From Geobacter sp. (GTDB lineage Bacteria > Desulfobacterota > Desulfuromonadia > Geobacterales > Geobacteraceae): a stretch of 52,328 nt of DNA. Position 1 is the first letter of the stretch. Each line of letters begins with the position of its first letter. The translations under genes were made by a program, and so were the position numbers. The notes under the pieces are model-generated. The model had not been told where the DNA came from. It saw only the letters and a program-made list of their open reading frames with translations, and made no database searches. Location: NCBI GenBank assembly GCA_003490025.1, contig DNJC01000088.1, forward strand, positions 1 to 52,328, given 5' to 3'. Of this stretch, positions 33,842 to 41,784 are shown piece after piece.

Positions 33842-33870
33842 TTTATAGCAAACGGAGCTTTGCGTGTCAA
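33842..33870 (-). promoter_or_regulatory. Promoter of tRNA-Ala
   Basis: On the minus strand TTGACA (33870-33865), a 17-base spacer and TATAAA (33847-33842), 15 bases before the mature tRNA 5' end. Confidence 0.8.
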
Positions 33871-34104
33871 CCTTTTTGTCGACAAAAAAATTGAAAGTGT
33901 TACTTCAATATTTGTCCCGCCTGCTGCTCCAGATGCCCCTTTGCCTTAACCTTCCGGCTTTGCGTTGTTAAGTCTGTATGGGGAGGTTAGTCCATTGCTC
34001 GCATCGAAACGGTTGACTGTGGAAGATCTTTCTCAAGGTGCTCGGGGGCGATGCCGCCGCGCGAAGGAAAGGGTGGGAAGGAAGCTGTAAAATCGCAAAG
34101 TTTC
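33871..34104. other. Intergenic region between the two tRNA genes
   Basis: No gene is seen between the divergent tRNA-Ala and tRNA-Leu genes. TTTTTGTCGACAAAAA near 33872-33887 is a perfect palindrome. The rest is unremarkable. Confidence 0.5.
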
Positions 34105-34133
34105 TTGACCGGGCTCTCATTTATTGATATAAG
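34105..34133 (+). promoter_or_regulatory. Promoter of tRNA-Leu
   Basis: TTGACC at 34105-34110, a 17-base spacer and TATAAG at 34128-34133. The mature tRNA starts 46 bases later. Confidence 0.75.
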
Positions 34134-34179
34134 AGGGATCTCTTAAACGGAAGAGATATTAAAGACCGTGGTAAGACAT

Positions 34180-34264
34180 GCCGGAGTGGTGAAACTGGTA
34201 GACGCACTGGACTCAAAATCCAGCGGGGCAACCCGTGTCGGTTCGATTCCGACCTCCGGCACCA
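34180..34264 (+). tRNA. tRNA-Leu (CAA)
   Basis: An 85-base type II tRNA with encoded CCA. The acceptor stem is GCCGGAG/CTCCGGC, the anticodon stem CTGGA/TCCAG with loop CTCAAAA gives anticodon CAA, a variable arm (GCGGGGCAACCCGT region) is present, and the T arm is GTCGGTTCGATTCCGAC. tRNA-Leu genes are frequent integration sites; the sequence downstream is AT-rich and holds a toxin-antitoxin module. Confidence 0.96.
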
Positions 34265-34276
34265 TCAATTAATCAG

Positions 34277-34306
34277 GGGGGTTACGTTAAAAGCGTCACC
34301 CCCTTT
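34277..34306 (+). terminator. Terminator of tRNA-Leu
   Basis: GGGGGTTACG pairs with CGTCACCCCC (one mismatch) across a loop of A and T, followed by TTTGTTGT. Confidence 0.7.
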
Positions 34307-34760
34307 GTTGTACCTGCTCTACTATATTTTTTGACTACATTTGACTACATTTTGTCGCTTTGTAGAAAAGAATTGCAATATAAGCTGGTTATCTAACCTC
34401 GCCGGACTATTTGTCCTATGTAGTCAACCCTGGTCTGATACCCGAAACGGGATTGGTCGTCCAACCTTCTCGACTTCTTCGATGTAAGCAGCCGTTGACG
34501 GATGACAGAACTGAGAACGCATGTTCCCTCTTTTTCAAGACTTGCAATGTCTTTCCCATCCATAAGAGATCCTGCTCTCCGACGTATGTGAACCCCAGAG
34601 CCCTATCCTGCTTCTGTTGGAAATCGTTAAAACATAGCAGATTTTTGTGGTTTCTCCAGTTCTTTAAAAGGGGGCATGTTCTCCATAAATCAAAGCCAAA
34701 AACCGCCTTCGGCTGATCCCATTCCCCTGCAATAGAAACAGACGAAACACGTATTGATTT
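34307..34760. other. AT-rich gene-free stretch downstream of tRNA-Leu
   Basis: No intact gene is seen. TTGACTACA occurs twice in tandem at about 34330-34350 and, inverted (TGTAGTCAA), at about 34419-34427. A plus-strand frame at 34411-34716 lacks a ribosome binding site and any domain. A minus-strand piece near 34440-34500 reads AAYIEEVEKVGRPIPF, which resembles the end of a HicB-type antitoxin, but the frame is closed upstream, so it is at most a remnant. Confidence 0.4.
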
Positions 34761-34782
34761 ATGGTAACATGTGGGTTACCAT
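34761..34782 (+). promoter_or_regulatory. Palindrome ahead of the toxin-antitoxin genes
   Basis: ATGGTAAC-N6-GTTACCAT, a perfect 8-bp inverted repeat immediately upstream of the toxin ATG. The position and symmetry fit an operator for autorepression by the antitoxin, which has a helix-turn-helix. Inferred from sequence only. Confidence 0.5.
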
Positions 34783-34788
34783 CTACGC

Positions 34789-35124
34789 ATGAGCTACAAG
34801 GTCGAAGAATATCTCCGCGAAGACGGGACAAGCCCTTATGAAGAGTGGTTCATGGGGCTGGACACTATCGCGGCGGCAAAGATTACGACTGTGAAACTCA
34901 AAATGGAACAGGGAAACCTTTCCAACGTCAAATGGTTCCGGGGGGTTGGCGAATACCGGCTTGATTGGGGACCAGGCTACCGGGTCTACATCGGGCGGGA
35001 TGGTGAAAGGCTAATCATCCTGCTCGGCGGAGGGACAAAGAAAGGACAGCAAAAGGATATCGAGCGGGCTGTTGCTCTGTGGGGTGAGTTCACCGAGCGA
35101 AAAGCCCAACGGAAAAAGAGATAG
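34789..35124 (+). CDS. higB: RelE/HigB-family toxin
   Basis: A protein of 111 residues from the ATG at 34789 (117 from the GTG at 34771, which would lie inside the operator-like palindrome). It belongs to the RelE/ParE superfamily, in the addiction-module killer protein branch: LKMEQGNLSNVKWFRGVGEY, then RLDWGPGYRVYIGRDGERLI, then LLGGGTKKGQQKDIERAVAL match the group pattern closely, including the GPGYRVY core and the K-K-x-Q-x-x-D-I end. Such toxins usually cut mRNA on the ribosome. The antitoxin gene follows 22 bases downstream, the toxin-first order of HigBA systems. The gene name is used in that general sense. Confidence 0.88.
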   Translation: MSYKVEEYLREDGTSPYEEWFMGLDTIAAAKITTVKLKMEQGNLSNVKWFRGVGEYRLDWGPGYRVYIGRDGERLIILLGGGTKKGQQKDIERAVALWGEFTERKAQRKKR

Positions 35125-35146
35125 ATTTCAGATTCAGGAGGTATGT

Positions 35147-35467
35147 ATGGCTCTCACAAGAGATTTCAAGGAAACGATCAAGAAGCGGGTGGAACGGGAC
35201 CCTGATTTTGCCAAGGCGCTGCTCCATGAGGCAATCGATCTCATGCTTGATGGCGATTCCGCAACCGCCAAGCTGATCCTGCGCGACCTGATAAACGCAA
35301 CGGTCGGTTTCGAGCGCCTGGCCGAAGAGGTCCACAAGCCGAGCAAAAGCCTCCACCGGATGCTTTCCACCTCCGGCAATCCAACGATGGAGAATCTTTC
35401 GGCCATCTTCGCCACCATCAAGAAGGCCCTGCACGTCAGGATCGACACGACCGTTACTGCCGCGTAG
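35147..35467 (+). CDS. higA: HigA-like antitoxin
   Basis: A 106-residue protein from the ATG at 35147, which has AGGAGG five bases upstream. The C-terminal half is a helix-turn-helix of the addiction-module antidote group: RDLINATVGFERLAEEVHKP, then SKSLHRMLSTSGNPTMENLS, with the characteristic GNPT following the recognition helix. The N-terminal helix (ETIKKRVERDPDFAKALLHE) would cover the toxin. It would neutralise the adjacent toxin and repress the operon through the palindrome at 34761-34782. Confidence 0.87.
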   Translation: MALTRDFKETIKKRVERDPDFAKALLHEAIDLMLDGDSATAKLILRDLINATVGFERLAEEVHKPSKSLHRMLSTSGNPTMENLSAIFATIKKALHVRIDTTVTAA

Positions 35468-35491
35468 ACCTGCCGCAGCAGGAGGATGAAC

Positions 35492-35659
35492 ATGTTCGAA
35501 AACCAGTACAACGAGGAAATGGAGGCCGAGGTGAGGCGGCTAGAGGCGAAAAAAAGAGCCGCAGACGCCAGCCACCCCGAATGGGACAATGCCTGCGAAA
35601 TCTGCGGCTGCGAGATTCCTGGTGTTGTCGAAAAGCACTGCAAGGAATGCGGCAGGTGA
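35492..35659 (+). CDS. Small zinc-ribbon protein
   Basis: A 55-residue protein directly downstream of the antitoxin gene (24-base gap), with GGAGG six bases before the ATG at 35492. The N-terminal half is a charged helix (EEMEAEVRRLEAKKRAADAS). The C-terminal half has a zinc-ribbon pattern, CEICGCEIPGVVEKHCKECG, ending in GR. It resembles the small DksA/TraR-type or YgiT-like zinc-ribbons by pattern only. Its place suggests a third member of the toxin-antitoxin operon. The role is unknown. Confidence 0.68.
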   Translation: MFENQYNEEMEAEVRRLEAKKRAADASHPEWDNACEICGCEIPGVVEKHCKECGR

Positions 35660-35698
35660 CGCGCGCCTGCTGCATTCCGCCTGTCTAGAAGTCGGCCT

Positions 35699-37945
35699 TT
35701 ATTTGAGGTCGACCGTTAGGACCTCGGACTTCTCGCTCTCGAGCCCGTCCTGGTCCTGCGCCGCAATCTTCAATTCCACCTTCCCCTTGAGCCCGTCGAG
35801 ATGGAAATAGGTCCCGTAGACGGTCTGCAGCTTCTGGAAGATCCCCACGAAATTCTTCTTGTAGACGACGTAGCGCAGTACGTCCTTCTCTGGATTCGCG
35901 TCCCAAAGCACCACCTTCTTGCCGTCCTGTTCGGTGACGACAACCTTCCCGGGAACGGCGGGTTTCGGCTTGGTAGCGCCGGTTACCGAGGTGGAGATGG
36001 CGCTCTCGATCTTGAGGGCGTCGATCCCTTTTACCGCGTAGATGTAGGAGCCTCCGTCAACGACGGCGCTGTCGAGGTAGAAAGGTTCCTTTACGATCTT
36101 CAGTCGCTGTACCTGGTTCTGGCCCACGGGTCCTCGGTATACCTCGTATTCCTTGAACTCCGGCGCGCTGTCCCAGGTGAGGGTAACCTTGCCCGGCAGT
36201 CCGCTGCTCGCCTTGAGGTTCCTGGGCGAGGGGAGCGCAGCCCTGGTGGTGGCCGAGACGGTCTCGCTGGGGAGGCTTTCGGAACCGGCCGCATTGAAGC
36301 AGCTGACGCGATAATAGTAGGTGGCGCCGTCGGAAAGGGGGCGGGTGCCGTCGCCGATGAGGGACCCAAACTTCGAGGCGCTTCCTTTCTCCGCGGCCAT
36401 CTTTTCGTCCAGGTAGCTGTTCTTCTTGTAGGGGATCTCGGCGATCTTCACGTACTCGCCGTCCTTCTCCGTGGAGCGGTAGAGATAGTACCCCCTGATC
36501 TCGTCCTCGGGCGCCCCAACGCCGTTCCAGCTCAGAGTGACCCTTCTTGGCTCGTTGTCGGATGCGGTCAGGCCGGCAGGGGTGGCGGGACGCTGGCGGG
36601 TGGCGGCGGGGACCGGGCCGGACTTAGGCGTCTCTCCCTTTTCGAGCTGCGCGGCGATACTGTACCAGTAGGTGACGCCGTCCTCCAGTCCGGAGTCGAG
36701 GTACGAGTCGCTGCTCCTCCCCCTGACCTGGCCTACCTTCTTGGACTCCTGGTCGGCCCCTTTGGAGCGGTAGATGGCGTATCCTTCCACGCTCTTGCTT
36801 TCGTTGGGAAGCCAGGAGAGCTGCACCTTCCTGATCCCTCCGACGGCCCTGATGTCGCTGGCTGCGGGCGCGCTGCGCGCCTCCAGGATCGACGAGAACT
36901 CGCTCTCCACCATTTCGGGGTTGTAGGCGGTGAGCGCGTAGCTGTAGACGACGCCGTTTTTCATGTCGCTGTCGGTGTAGCTTACGGCGGAGGGGGAGAC
37001 CTTGGCGATGACGCGGAACTCGGACTCGTCCGGTGCCTTGCGGTAGATCTGGAAGCCGTTGGTGATCAGGTTCCGGTCGCTCCCGGAGTAGGAACGGCTG
37101 TACCAGTTGAGCTGCGCCCCGGCAAGATCGGACTTGATCTCCATGAAGATGGGGGGAAGCGGGGCCGGTGAGGTCCTGCCGACGAACGCCTCGGTCGGCT
37201 CGCACTCGATCCCGCTTTTGCTGATCGCCTTCACCTTGTAGTAGAAGGTCTCGTTCAACTTCAGGTTTTCGTCTGTGTAGCCGGGCTTGGTGGTGGTCGC
37301 TATCTGCACGAAGGAGCCGTTGGGGCTGTTGGCGCGCATGATGGCGTAGCCTGCGACCTGGGACGACTCCAGGGGGGACCACTTCAGCTTGATGCTTTTG
37401 GGAGTGCCGCTGATGGTCAGGTTGAGCGGACGAGGGGGGGGCGGGGGCGGAGTCGGTCCCACGTTGAACCCCTTCACCTTGGCGACGATCTTCTCGGCAA
37501 TCTCCTGCAGCTTTTTCGGGGTCTCGAACTCGGGTATCCGGAATGTTTCCGCGTAGTAGGAGCTGCGGGAGCTGGAGCCGACCACCTGCAGATCGATCAG
37601 GGAGGCGCCCTCGACGCGGCTTACGCTCCCCACGACGAAGATGTCGAACCCCGCCCGGTTGGCGACGTTGTAGAGAGCGTCCTTGGAAAGGGTGGTGAGC
37701 GTCACTGCGTTCTGCGTCAGGACGTTCTCCACTTTCTTCCTCTCCAGTATCTCGAAATAGTCGGTCCTTTCTATATTGTTGAACAGCTGTGTAGAGATCG
37801 CCTCGGTAAAGGAGATGGCTTCCACGCTTTTTGCCACCAACGGGTAGAAGGCGAGCTTGGGCTTGGTCTTGAAATCATCGGCAAGCGCAGTGGTGCTGAC
37901 GAGCAGCATCACAAAAAGGCAAAGCGCGGCGATTCTTCTTTGCAT
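35699..37945 (-). CDS. CsgG/FlgO-like domain protein with six fibronectin type III modules
   Basis: A 748-residue secreted protein. A signal peptide (residues 1-22, ending ALA-DD) is followed by a CsgG/FlgO/TolB-N-like domain at about 28-158 (KLAFYPLVAKSVEAISFTEA, YFEILERKKVENVLTQNAV, AGFDIFVVGSVSRVEGASLI). After a polyproline linker (PTPPPPPPRP) come six fibronectin type III modules to the C-terminus, each with the W near the second strand and the closing YYYRV/YWYSI/YSYAL strand. No lipobox or sorting signal is seen. It is the third gene of a minus-strand operon with a TPR-CsgG lipoprotein and a FlgT-like protein. It is convergent with the toxin-antitoxin genes. The likely role is an extracytoplasmic scaffold or surface protein; unproven. 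Confidence 0.82.
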   Translation of the reverse strand: MQRRIAALCLFVMLLVSTTALADDFKTKPKLAFYPLVAKSVEAISFTEAISTQLFNNIERTDYFEILERKKVENVLTQNAVTLTTLSKDALYNVANRAGFDIFVVGSVSRVEGASLIDLQVVGSSSRSSYYAETFRIPEFETPKKLQEIAEKIVAKVKGFNVGPTPPPPPPRPLNLTISGTPKSIKLKWSPLESSQVAGYAIMRANSPNGSFVQIATTTKPGYTDENLKLNETFYYKVKAISKSGIECEPTEAFVGRTSPAPLPPIFMEIKSDLAGAQLNWYSRSYSGSDRNLITNGFQIYRKAPDESEFRVIAKVSPSAVSYTDSDMKNGVVYSYALTAYNPEMVESEFSSILEARSAPAASDIRAVGGIRKVQLSWLPNESKSVEGYAIYRSKGADQESKKVGQVRGRSSDSYLDSGLEDGVTYWYSIAAQLEKGETPKSGPVPAATRQRPATPAGLTASDNEPRRVTLSWNGVGAPEDEIRGYYLYRSTEKDGEYVKIAEIPYKKNSYLDEKMAAEKGSASKFGSLIGDGTRPLSDGATYYYRVSCFNAAGSESLPSETVSATTRAALPSPRNLKASSGLPGKVTLTWDSAPEFKEYEVYRGPVGQNQVQRLKIVKEPFYLDSAVVDGGSYIYAVKGIDALKIESAISTSVTGATKPKPAVPGKVVVTEQDGKKVVLWDANPEKDVLRYVVYKKNFVGIFQKLQTVYGTYFHLDGLKGKVELKIAAQDQDGLESEKSEVLTVDLK

Positions 37946-38027
37946 CGGCTATCCTCACTTCAGTTGAATAATGCATCCCTGCGAATTGAAAAGAACATGG
38001 ACTTCAGTACCGCTTCGGCTTTATCCG

Positions 38028-40304
38028 CTACTTCTTTAGCGTCTCCTTGCTGTCCGCGACCGCAGCAGGCGCCACCGCCGGGACCGGGGCAGGCGCCGCC
38101 GCTTCGGTCGGCGTCGGCGCCGGTGCCATTTCCAGTTTCATCTCCTCCTTTTTCTCGACGACTGCGGGCGCAGGGGCGGGGAGGGCAGGCTTTTCCGCCG
38201 CTGCGCGTTCCAGCACGGCCTGGTCGGGCGGAAGCTTGACGGCCAGCGGTATCTTCGTCTGCGGGGCAGCCTTTTGCCGTGATGCCTTCTCCGCCGAGGA
38301 GAGGTCGTCCACCGGTTTCTCGTTGGAGAGCGCCTTCAACTGGACCTCTATCTCGTTTCTAGCCTTCTCGGAGATCTGGCTCGGGCTGTTCTTCACCTCT
38401 TCGGCGGTGATGGCGTCCATGTACCTCTCGATCACCAGTTCCGGGTCTCCCTTGCCCTTCAGCGTCTCGGCGCTGTTCGAGTAGAGCACCTGCAGGTTCT
38501 GGAAACGGGAGAGGACAGCGTAGCCAAGCTCGGCGATGACCGACTCCACCACCTGCTCGAGGAGTTCCGTGTCGGAGGGGAGCTTCAGCTCCTTGAAGGG
38601 TATGTTGGCGAACTCAACCCCCTCGGAATAGGTGTCGGAGACCTCGAGTTTCTTCTTCAGGGTCTTGGTGATGATGACCTCGCCTTCCTCGACGTCGATG
38701 ACGCGGAAGGAGACGCTCACGTTGGCCGTCTTCTTGTGCGTGGCGACCTTGTACTTGACGATCTCGCGGATCTCTTCCTTGACGGACTGCGGCGGCGCCG
38801 GACCCCTGTCCGCCCCGCTCCTGCTCTGGTTCTGCCACTCCTGGTAGGCGGGGTTGGGGACCGTCTTGGTCCCGACCACCGCGTTCACCATCTTCTGACC
38901 CTCGTCGATGTTCTTCTCGACGCTGTAGTTGAGCACGCTGCCGAAGATGAAAACGTCGGTTCCCTTGAGCTTCCCGCCTTTCTTGGCGCTCTCGATGTCG
39001 TAGAGCCCGGCCTGCCCAAGCTCGATCTCCTTCAGGAGGGTGCCGAGGACGTCGCGCGCCAGTATCTTGATGTCGCCGCTGGAGTTCCTGGTCAGGTAGG
39101 AGAGGAGGTTGTCGGTCACGATGCGGCCGGCGTCCTGGCTGGCGGACGGGCTGCTGAAATCCATCAGGGCGATCTTCTTCACCACGCGCTGGCGCAGCTT
39201 GTCCTTGAGGGCCTGGGACTTTTGGAGGATCTCCTTCCGGCCGGAAAGCTTCAGCGCCTTGTCCTGCCAGGTCAGCGCGTTGCCCAAGCGGTTCAGCTCC
39301 TCGTACGCCTCGGCGCGCTCCAGCATCGCGGCCACCAGGCGCTCCTTCAGGTCCTGCGCCCTGGGTGTCGTCGCGGCGTCGGGATCGAACTTCGTGGTGG
39401 CGAGATAGTTGTTGTAGGCGCTGAAAAGGTTCTTGCGGGCGAGGTCCTGGTCCGCGTTGGTTATCAGGGCGCCGGCCGCCTCCTTGTAGAGCCTGTCGAT
39501 GGTAGCCAGCATCTCCTGGTTCGGATTCAGGGCCTTGGCCTTCTTGATGGAGACCAGGGCCAGGTCGCACTCGCCGCGCTTCACGTAGGCCTGTGCCTTG
39601 TCGATGTAGCTCGTGGGGGTGTTCAGGAACTTGGTCTGTTCGATGAGGGAAGCGATGCGCTGGTTGTCCGGTTGGAGCGACTGCGCCTGCTCCAGGGACT
39701 TCACGGCCCCGGCGTAATCCTCCGCGGTCTGCTGGCACTCGGCCTCCTTCAGGTAGAAGGCGGCCCCTTCCTCCTTGGCGTGGGCAAGCTTCGCCGCCGT
39801 GTCAAGGTAGCTCGGGTAAAAGGAGCTGATCTCGCTCAACTTTTCCACCGCCTGGGACCATGTCTTGGCTTCCACCGCCTTGGACGCGGCGGAGTAGAGC
39901 TGCTCGGCCTTTTTCACCATGACATCCATGTCCGCCTTGATCGAGGTGGACATCCCCTTGGCGACGGGGTTGGCGGGGTCGAGGGCGAGGGCCTTGTCGA
40001 CGGAGGTGAGCGCCGCGTTGAGCTTCTCAAAGTTCCCCTGTCCGGACTCCAGGGTCGTTTTGGCGCTCTCTATCTGTATCGCCACCAGGGCTTGCCTTGC
40101 CGCCTTGTATCCGTCCTTGTAGGAGCTGTTCCCCGGCTCCTTGGCCAGGGCGTCCTCGAACATGGCGATGGCGTCCTCGTAGCGGTGCTGGCTCTGCAGG
40201 CTGAGGCCGCGCTGGAAACTGTCTTTTCCGGCCTGGCCGGCACATCCGAAAACGGCCGCGATCACCAGCACGGCGGCTCCCCGCGCTATAAAGCTTTGAC
40301 GCAT
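38028..40304 (-). CDS. TPR lipoprotein with CsgG/FlgO-like domain
   Basis: A 758-residue lipoprotein. The signal peptide ends AAVFGC with Cys21. Residues of about 27-370 are TPR-like helical repeats (YEDAIAMFEDALAKEPGNSS, YAGAVKSLEQAQSLQPDNQR, ECDLALVSIKKAKALNPNQE, LGNALTWQDKALKLSGRKEI). Residues of about 375-610 form a CsgG/FlgO-like domain (VVKKIALMDFSSPSASQDAG, KILARDVLGTLLKEIELGQA, GTDVFIFGSVLNYSVEKN, SVSFRVIDVEEGEVIITKTL). The C-terminal 90 residues are Pro/Ala-rich (about 670-755). CsgG-type domains form outer-membrane oligomers in curli secretion; FlgO is a flagellar outer-membrane lipoprotein. It starts 18 bases after the FlgT-like gene, with GAGGAG as ribosome binding site. Confidence 0.85.
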   Translation of the reverse strand: MRQSFIARGAAVLVIAAVFGCAGQAGKDSFQRGLSLQSQHRYEDAIAMFEDALAKEPGNSSYKDGYKAARQALVAIQIESAKTTLESGQGNFEKLNAALTSVDKALALDPANPVAKGMSTSIKADMDVMVKKAEQLYSAASKAVEAKTWSQAVEKLSEISSFYPSYLDTAAKLAHAKEEGAAFYLKEAECQQTAEDYAGAVKSLEQAQSLQPDNQRIASLIEQTKFLNTPTSYIDKAQAYVKRGECDLALVSIKKAKALNPNQEMLATIDRLYKEAAGALITNADQDLARKNLFSAYNNYLATTKFDPDAATTPRAQDLKERLVAAMLERAEAYEELNRLGNALTWQDKALKLSGRKEILQKSQALKDKLRQRVVKKIALMDFSSPSASQDAGRIVTDNLLSYLTRNSSGDIKILARDVLGTLLKEIELGQAGLYDIESAKKGGKLKGTDVFIFGSVLNYSVEKNIDEGQKMVNAVVGTKTVPNPAYQEWQNQSRSGADRGPAPPQSVKEEIREIVKYKVATHKKTANVSVSFRVIDVEEGEVIITKTLKKKLEVSDTYSEGVEFANIPFKELKLPSDTELLEQVVESVIAELGYAVLSRFQNLQVLYSNSAETLKGKGDPELVIERYMDAITAEEVKNSPSQISEKARNEIEVQLKALSNEKPVDDLSSAEKASRQKAAPQTKIPLAVKLPPDQAVLERAAAEKPALPAPAPAVVEKKEEMKLEMAPAPTPTEAAAPAPVPAVAPAAVADSKETLKK

Positions 40305-40322
40305 GTGGTACTCCTCGAAAGG

Positions 40323-41501
40323 TTATTTCTTGCTTATCTGCAACTCGACTGTATTGGCGGAGAGGGAGGTGATCTTCACCACGCCCCCCTTGAATTCCAT
40401 GTTGCTGATCCCTGCGGCGATCTCCTTCGCGCTGCCGGTCACCTCCAGGTCCATCTTCGCGGTATCGCCGCTGAACCCGCGCTGGTAGACATCCTCGACC
40501 TCGTCGATTTTGTCCCTCAGCTGGGCCTCGAACTCCCTCAGATCCTCGTAAGTCAACCCCGAGGCGACCAGCTTGACGATGCCGGAGCGGAGCACGCGGC
40601 GCTTCCATTTTTCCAGGATCTGCTTCTGCAGCTTGTCGGCCAACTCGCCCGCGGCCTTTTCCAGCGCCTGGGCGCCGCCGGCGGCGGGGTTCACGTGAGG
40701 AACCATGGCCGTCGTGGTGAAGGAGGCCAGGACCTCCCCGTTGTCCGTGTTGATCGCCCTCGCGGAGACGGTGGCCTGGCACGGCCTGAAGTTGGTGCCG
40801 CCGGCTCCCGTACCACCCGCCTTGGCGTAGGCCTGGCCGATGATGGCGACTTCGGCCTCCCCGGAAGCGAGGATCTTGACGGCCATGTCGTTGGAGATGT
40901 TCGCGTACAGCTTGCCCGAAAGTCCCTCCTGTTTCAGGCCAGCCAGGATGGAGTCGCGGTCCACGAAGTTGAAGTCCTTCTGCAAGAGGCGGGACACCAT
41001 GGTGTTTTCAGCCACCCCCATTTCGACCACGCTCCCGCCCCACCAGTACGAGGGCTTGTCTTGCGTCACGCTCTGCTCGGAGAGGAGCATCACGATGCGC
41101 GGCTTCCCCATCTTCTTCATCAGCAGTCCGTGGCTGTCCAGTCCCTTTTCAAGCTTCGCCTTGGATACCAGGGCCTTGATGTCGACAGTGCAGGCGTCCG
41201 GCTCGCAGCCCTCTTTCACGATGCTGTACTTCTTTATGTATCCGGCGCTCTGGGAGGATATCTTGTCCCTGATCATCTCGAAGTTGTTGACCACGCTCTC
41301 CGATTCGACCATGACCCCGACCGCCTGTTCCACCGCCCTGCGGAAGGCGTTTTGCAGGGCCGTTTCACGGGCGACATCCTTCTTGCCGTCGACTATGCTG
41401 GCGTATCCGGTCACATCCAGGTAATCGGATTGCCCCCCCCACGCGAGGCACGGGAGGATCAGAAAGAGCAGTGAAAGCATGACTTTTGATTTGACGGACA
41501 T
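40323..41501 (-). CDS. FlgT-like exported protein
   Basis: A 392-residue periplasmic protein from the ATG at 41501; longer frames extend into the promoter. Signal peptide 1-23 (LLFLILPCLAWGG). Residues of about 26-120 match the FlgT N-terminal/LPP20-like pattern: YLDVTGYASIVDGKKDVARE, TALQNAFRRAVEQAVGVMVE, then a strand pair ending CTVDIKALVS. The middle part (about 125-245) has a CsgG/FlgT middle-domain feel (KPRIVMLLSEQSV, SEAEVAIIGQAYAK-like), and the C-terminal 140 residues are another such helical/strand unit (DKLQKQILEKWKRRVLRSGI). FlgT forms the H-ring around the flagellar basal body in Vibrio, together with FlgO and FlgP. No flagellar gene is near. First gene of the three-gene operon. 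Confidence 0.78.
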   Translation of the reverse strand: MSVKSKVMLSLLFLILPCLAWGGQSDYLDVTGYASIVDGKKDVARETALQNAFRRAVEQAVGVMVESESVVNNFEMIRDKISSQSAGYIKKYSIVKEGCEPDACTVDIKALVSKAKLEKGLDSHGLLMKKMGKPRIVMLLSEQSVTQDKPSYWWGGSVVEMGVAENTMVSRLLQKDFNFVDRDSILAGLKQEGLSGKLYANISNDMAVKILASGEAEVAIIGQAYAKAGGTGAGGTNFRPCQATVSARAINTDNGEVLASFTTTAMVPHVNPAAGGAQALEKAAGELADKLQKQILEKWKRRVLRSGIVKLVASGLTYEDLREFEAQLRDKIDEVEDVYQRGFSGDTAKMDLEVTGSAKEIAAGISNMEFKGGVVKITSLSANTVELQISKK

Positions 41502-41531
41502 ATTAGGCTCTTCTTGAGATAAATTTTGGCA

Positions 41532-41560
41532 AAGATACGAGATTTCGCGTCCACTTTCAA
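41532..41560 (-). promoter_or_regulatory. Promoter of the FlgT-like/TPR-CsgG/FN3 operon
   Basis: On the minus strand TTGAAA (41560-41555), a 17-base spacer and TATCTT (41537-41532). The start would be near 41525, about 24 bases before the ATG. Confidence 0.6.
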
Positions 41561-41729
41561 GGCAATAGTGCAGATCTAAACCGATATTCCTTCGAAAGTG
41601 GTCAGAAATGCCCAAATATATTTCTCAGCGATATTTGACGGGTTTTGGTGTTTACAATGTTCATTTCGATCTGCAGGAAGCGTGGCTCGGGTAGGGGGGC
41701 TCGGGTGGGGTGTAAGGGTGGGTACGAAA

Positions 41730-41753
41730 AAGGCCCCCCGTGCGGGAGGCCTT
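41730..41753 (-). terminator. Terminator of the superoxide dismutase gene
   Basis: Read on the minus strand, AAGGCCTCCCG pairs with CGGGGGGCCTT (one mismatch) and is followed by TTTCG, about 30 bases after the stop codon of the dismutase gene. Confidence 0.8.
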
Positions 41754-41784
41754 ACCGTTTACGCGTCCGTTGCCGGTGAGGGTG

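Noticed and set aside
34411..34716. 101-codon open frame downstream of tRNA-Leu
   Set aside because: No ribosome binding site, unusual composition and no domain; likely chance in AT-rich DNA.
38736..41474. 912-codon open frame on the plus strand
   Set aside because: It is antisense to the TPR-CsgG and FlgT-like genes, whose signal peptides, domains and ribosome binding sites are clear. Long antisense frames are expected in GC-rich codon use.
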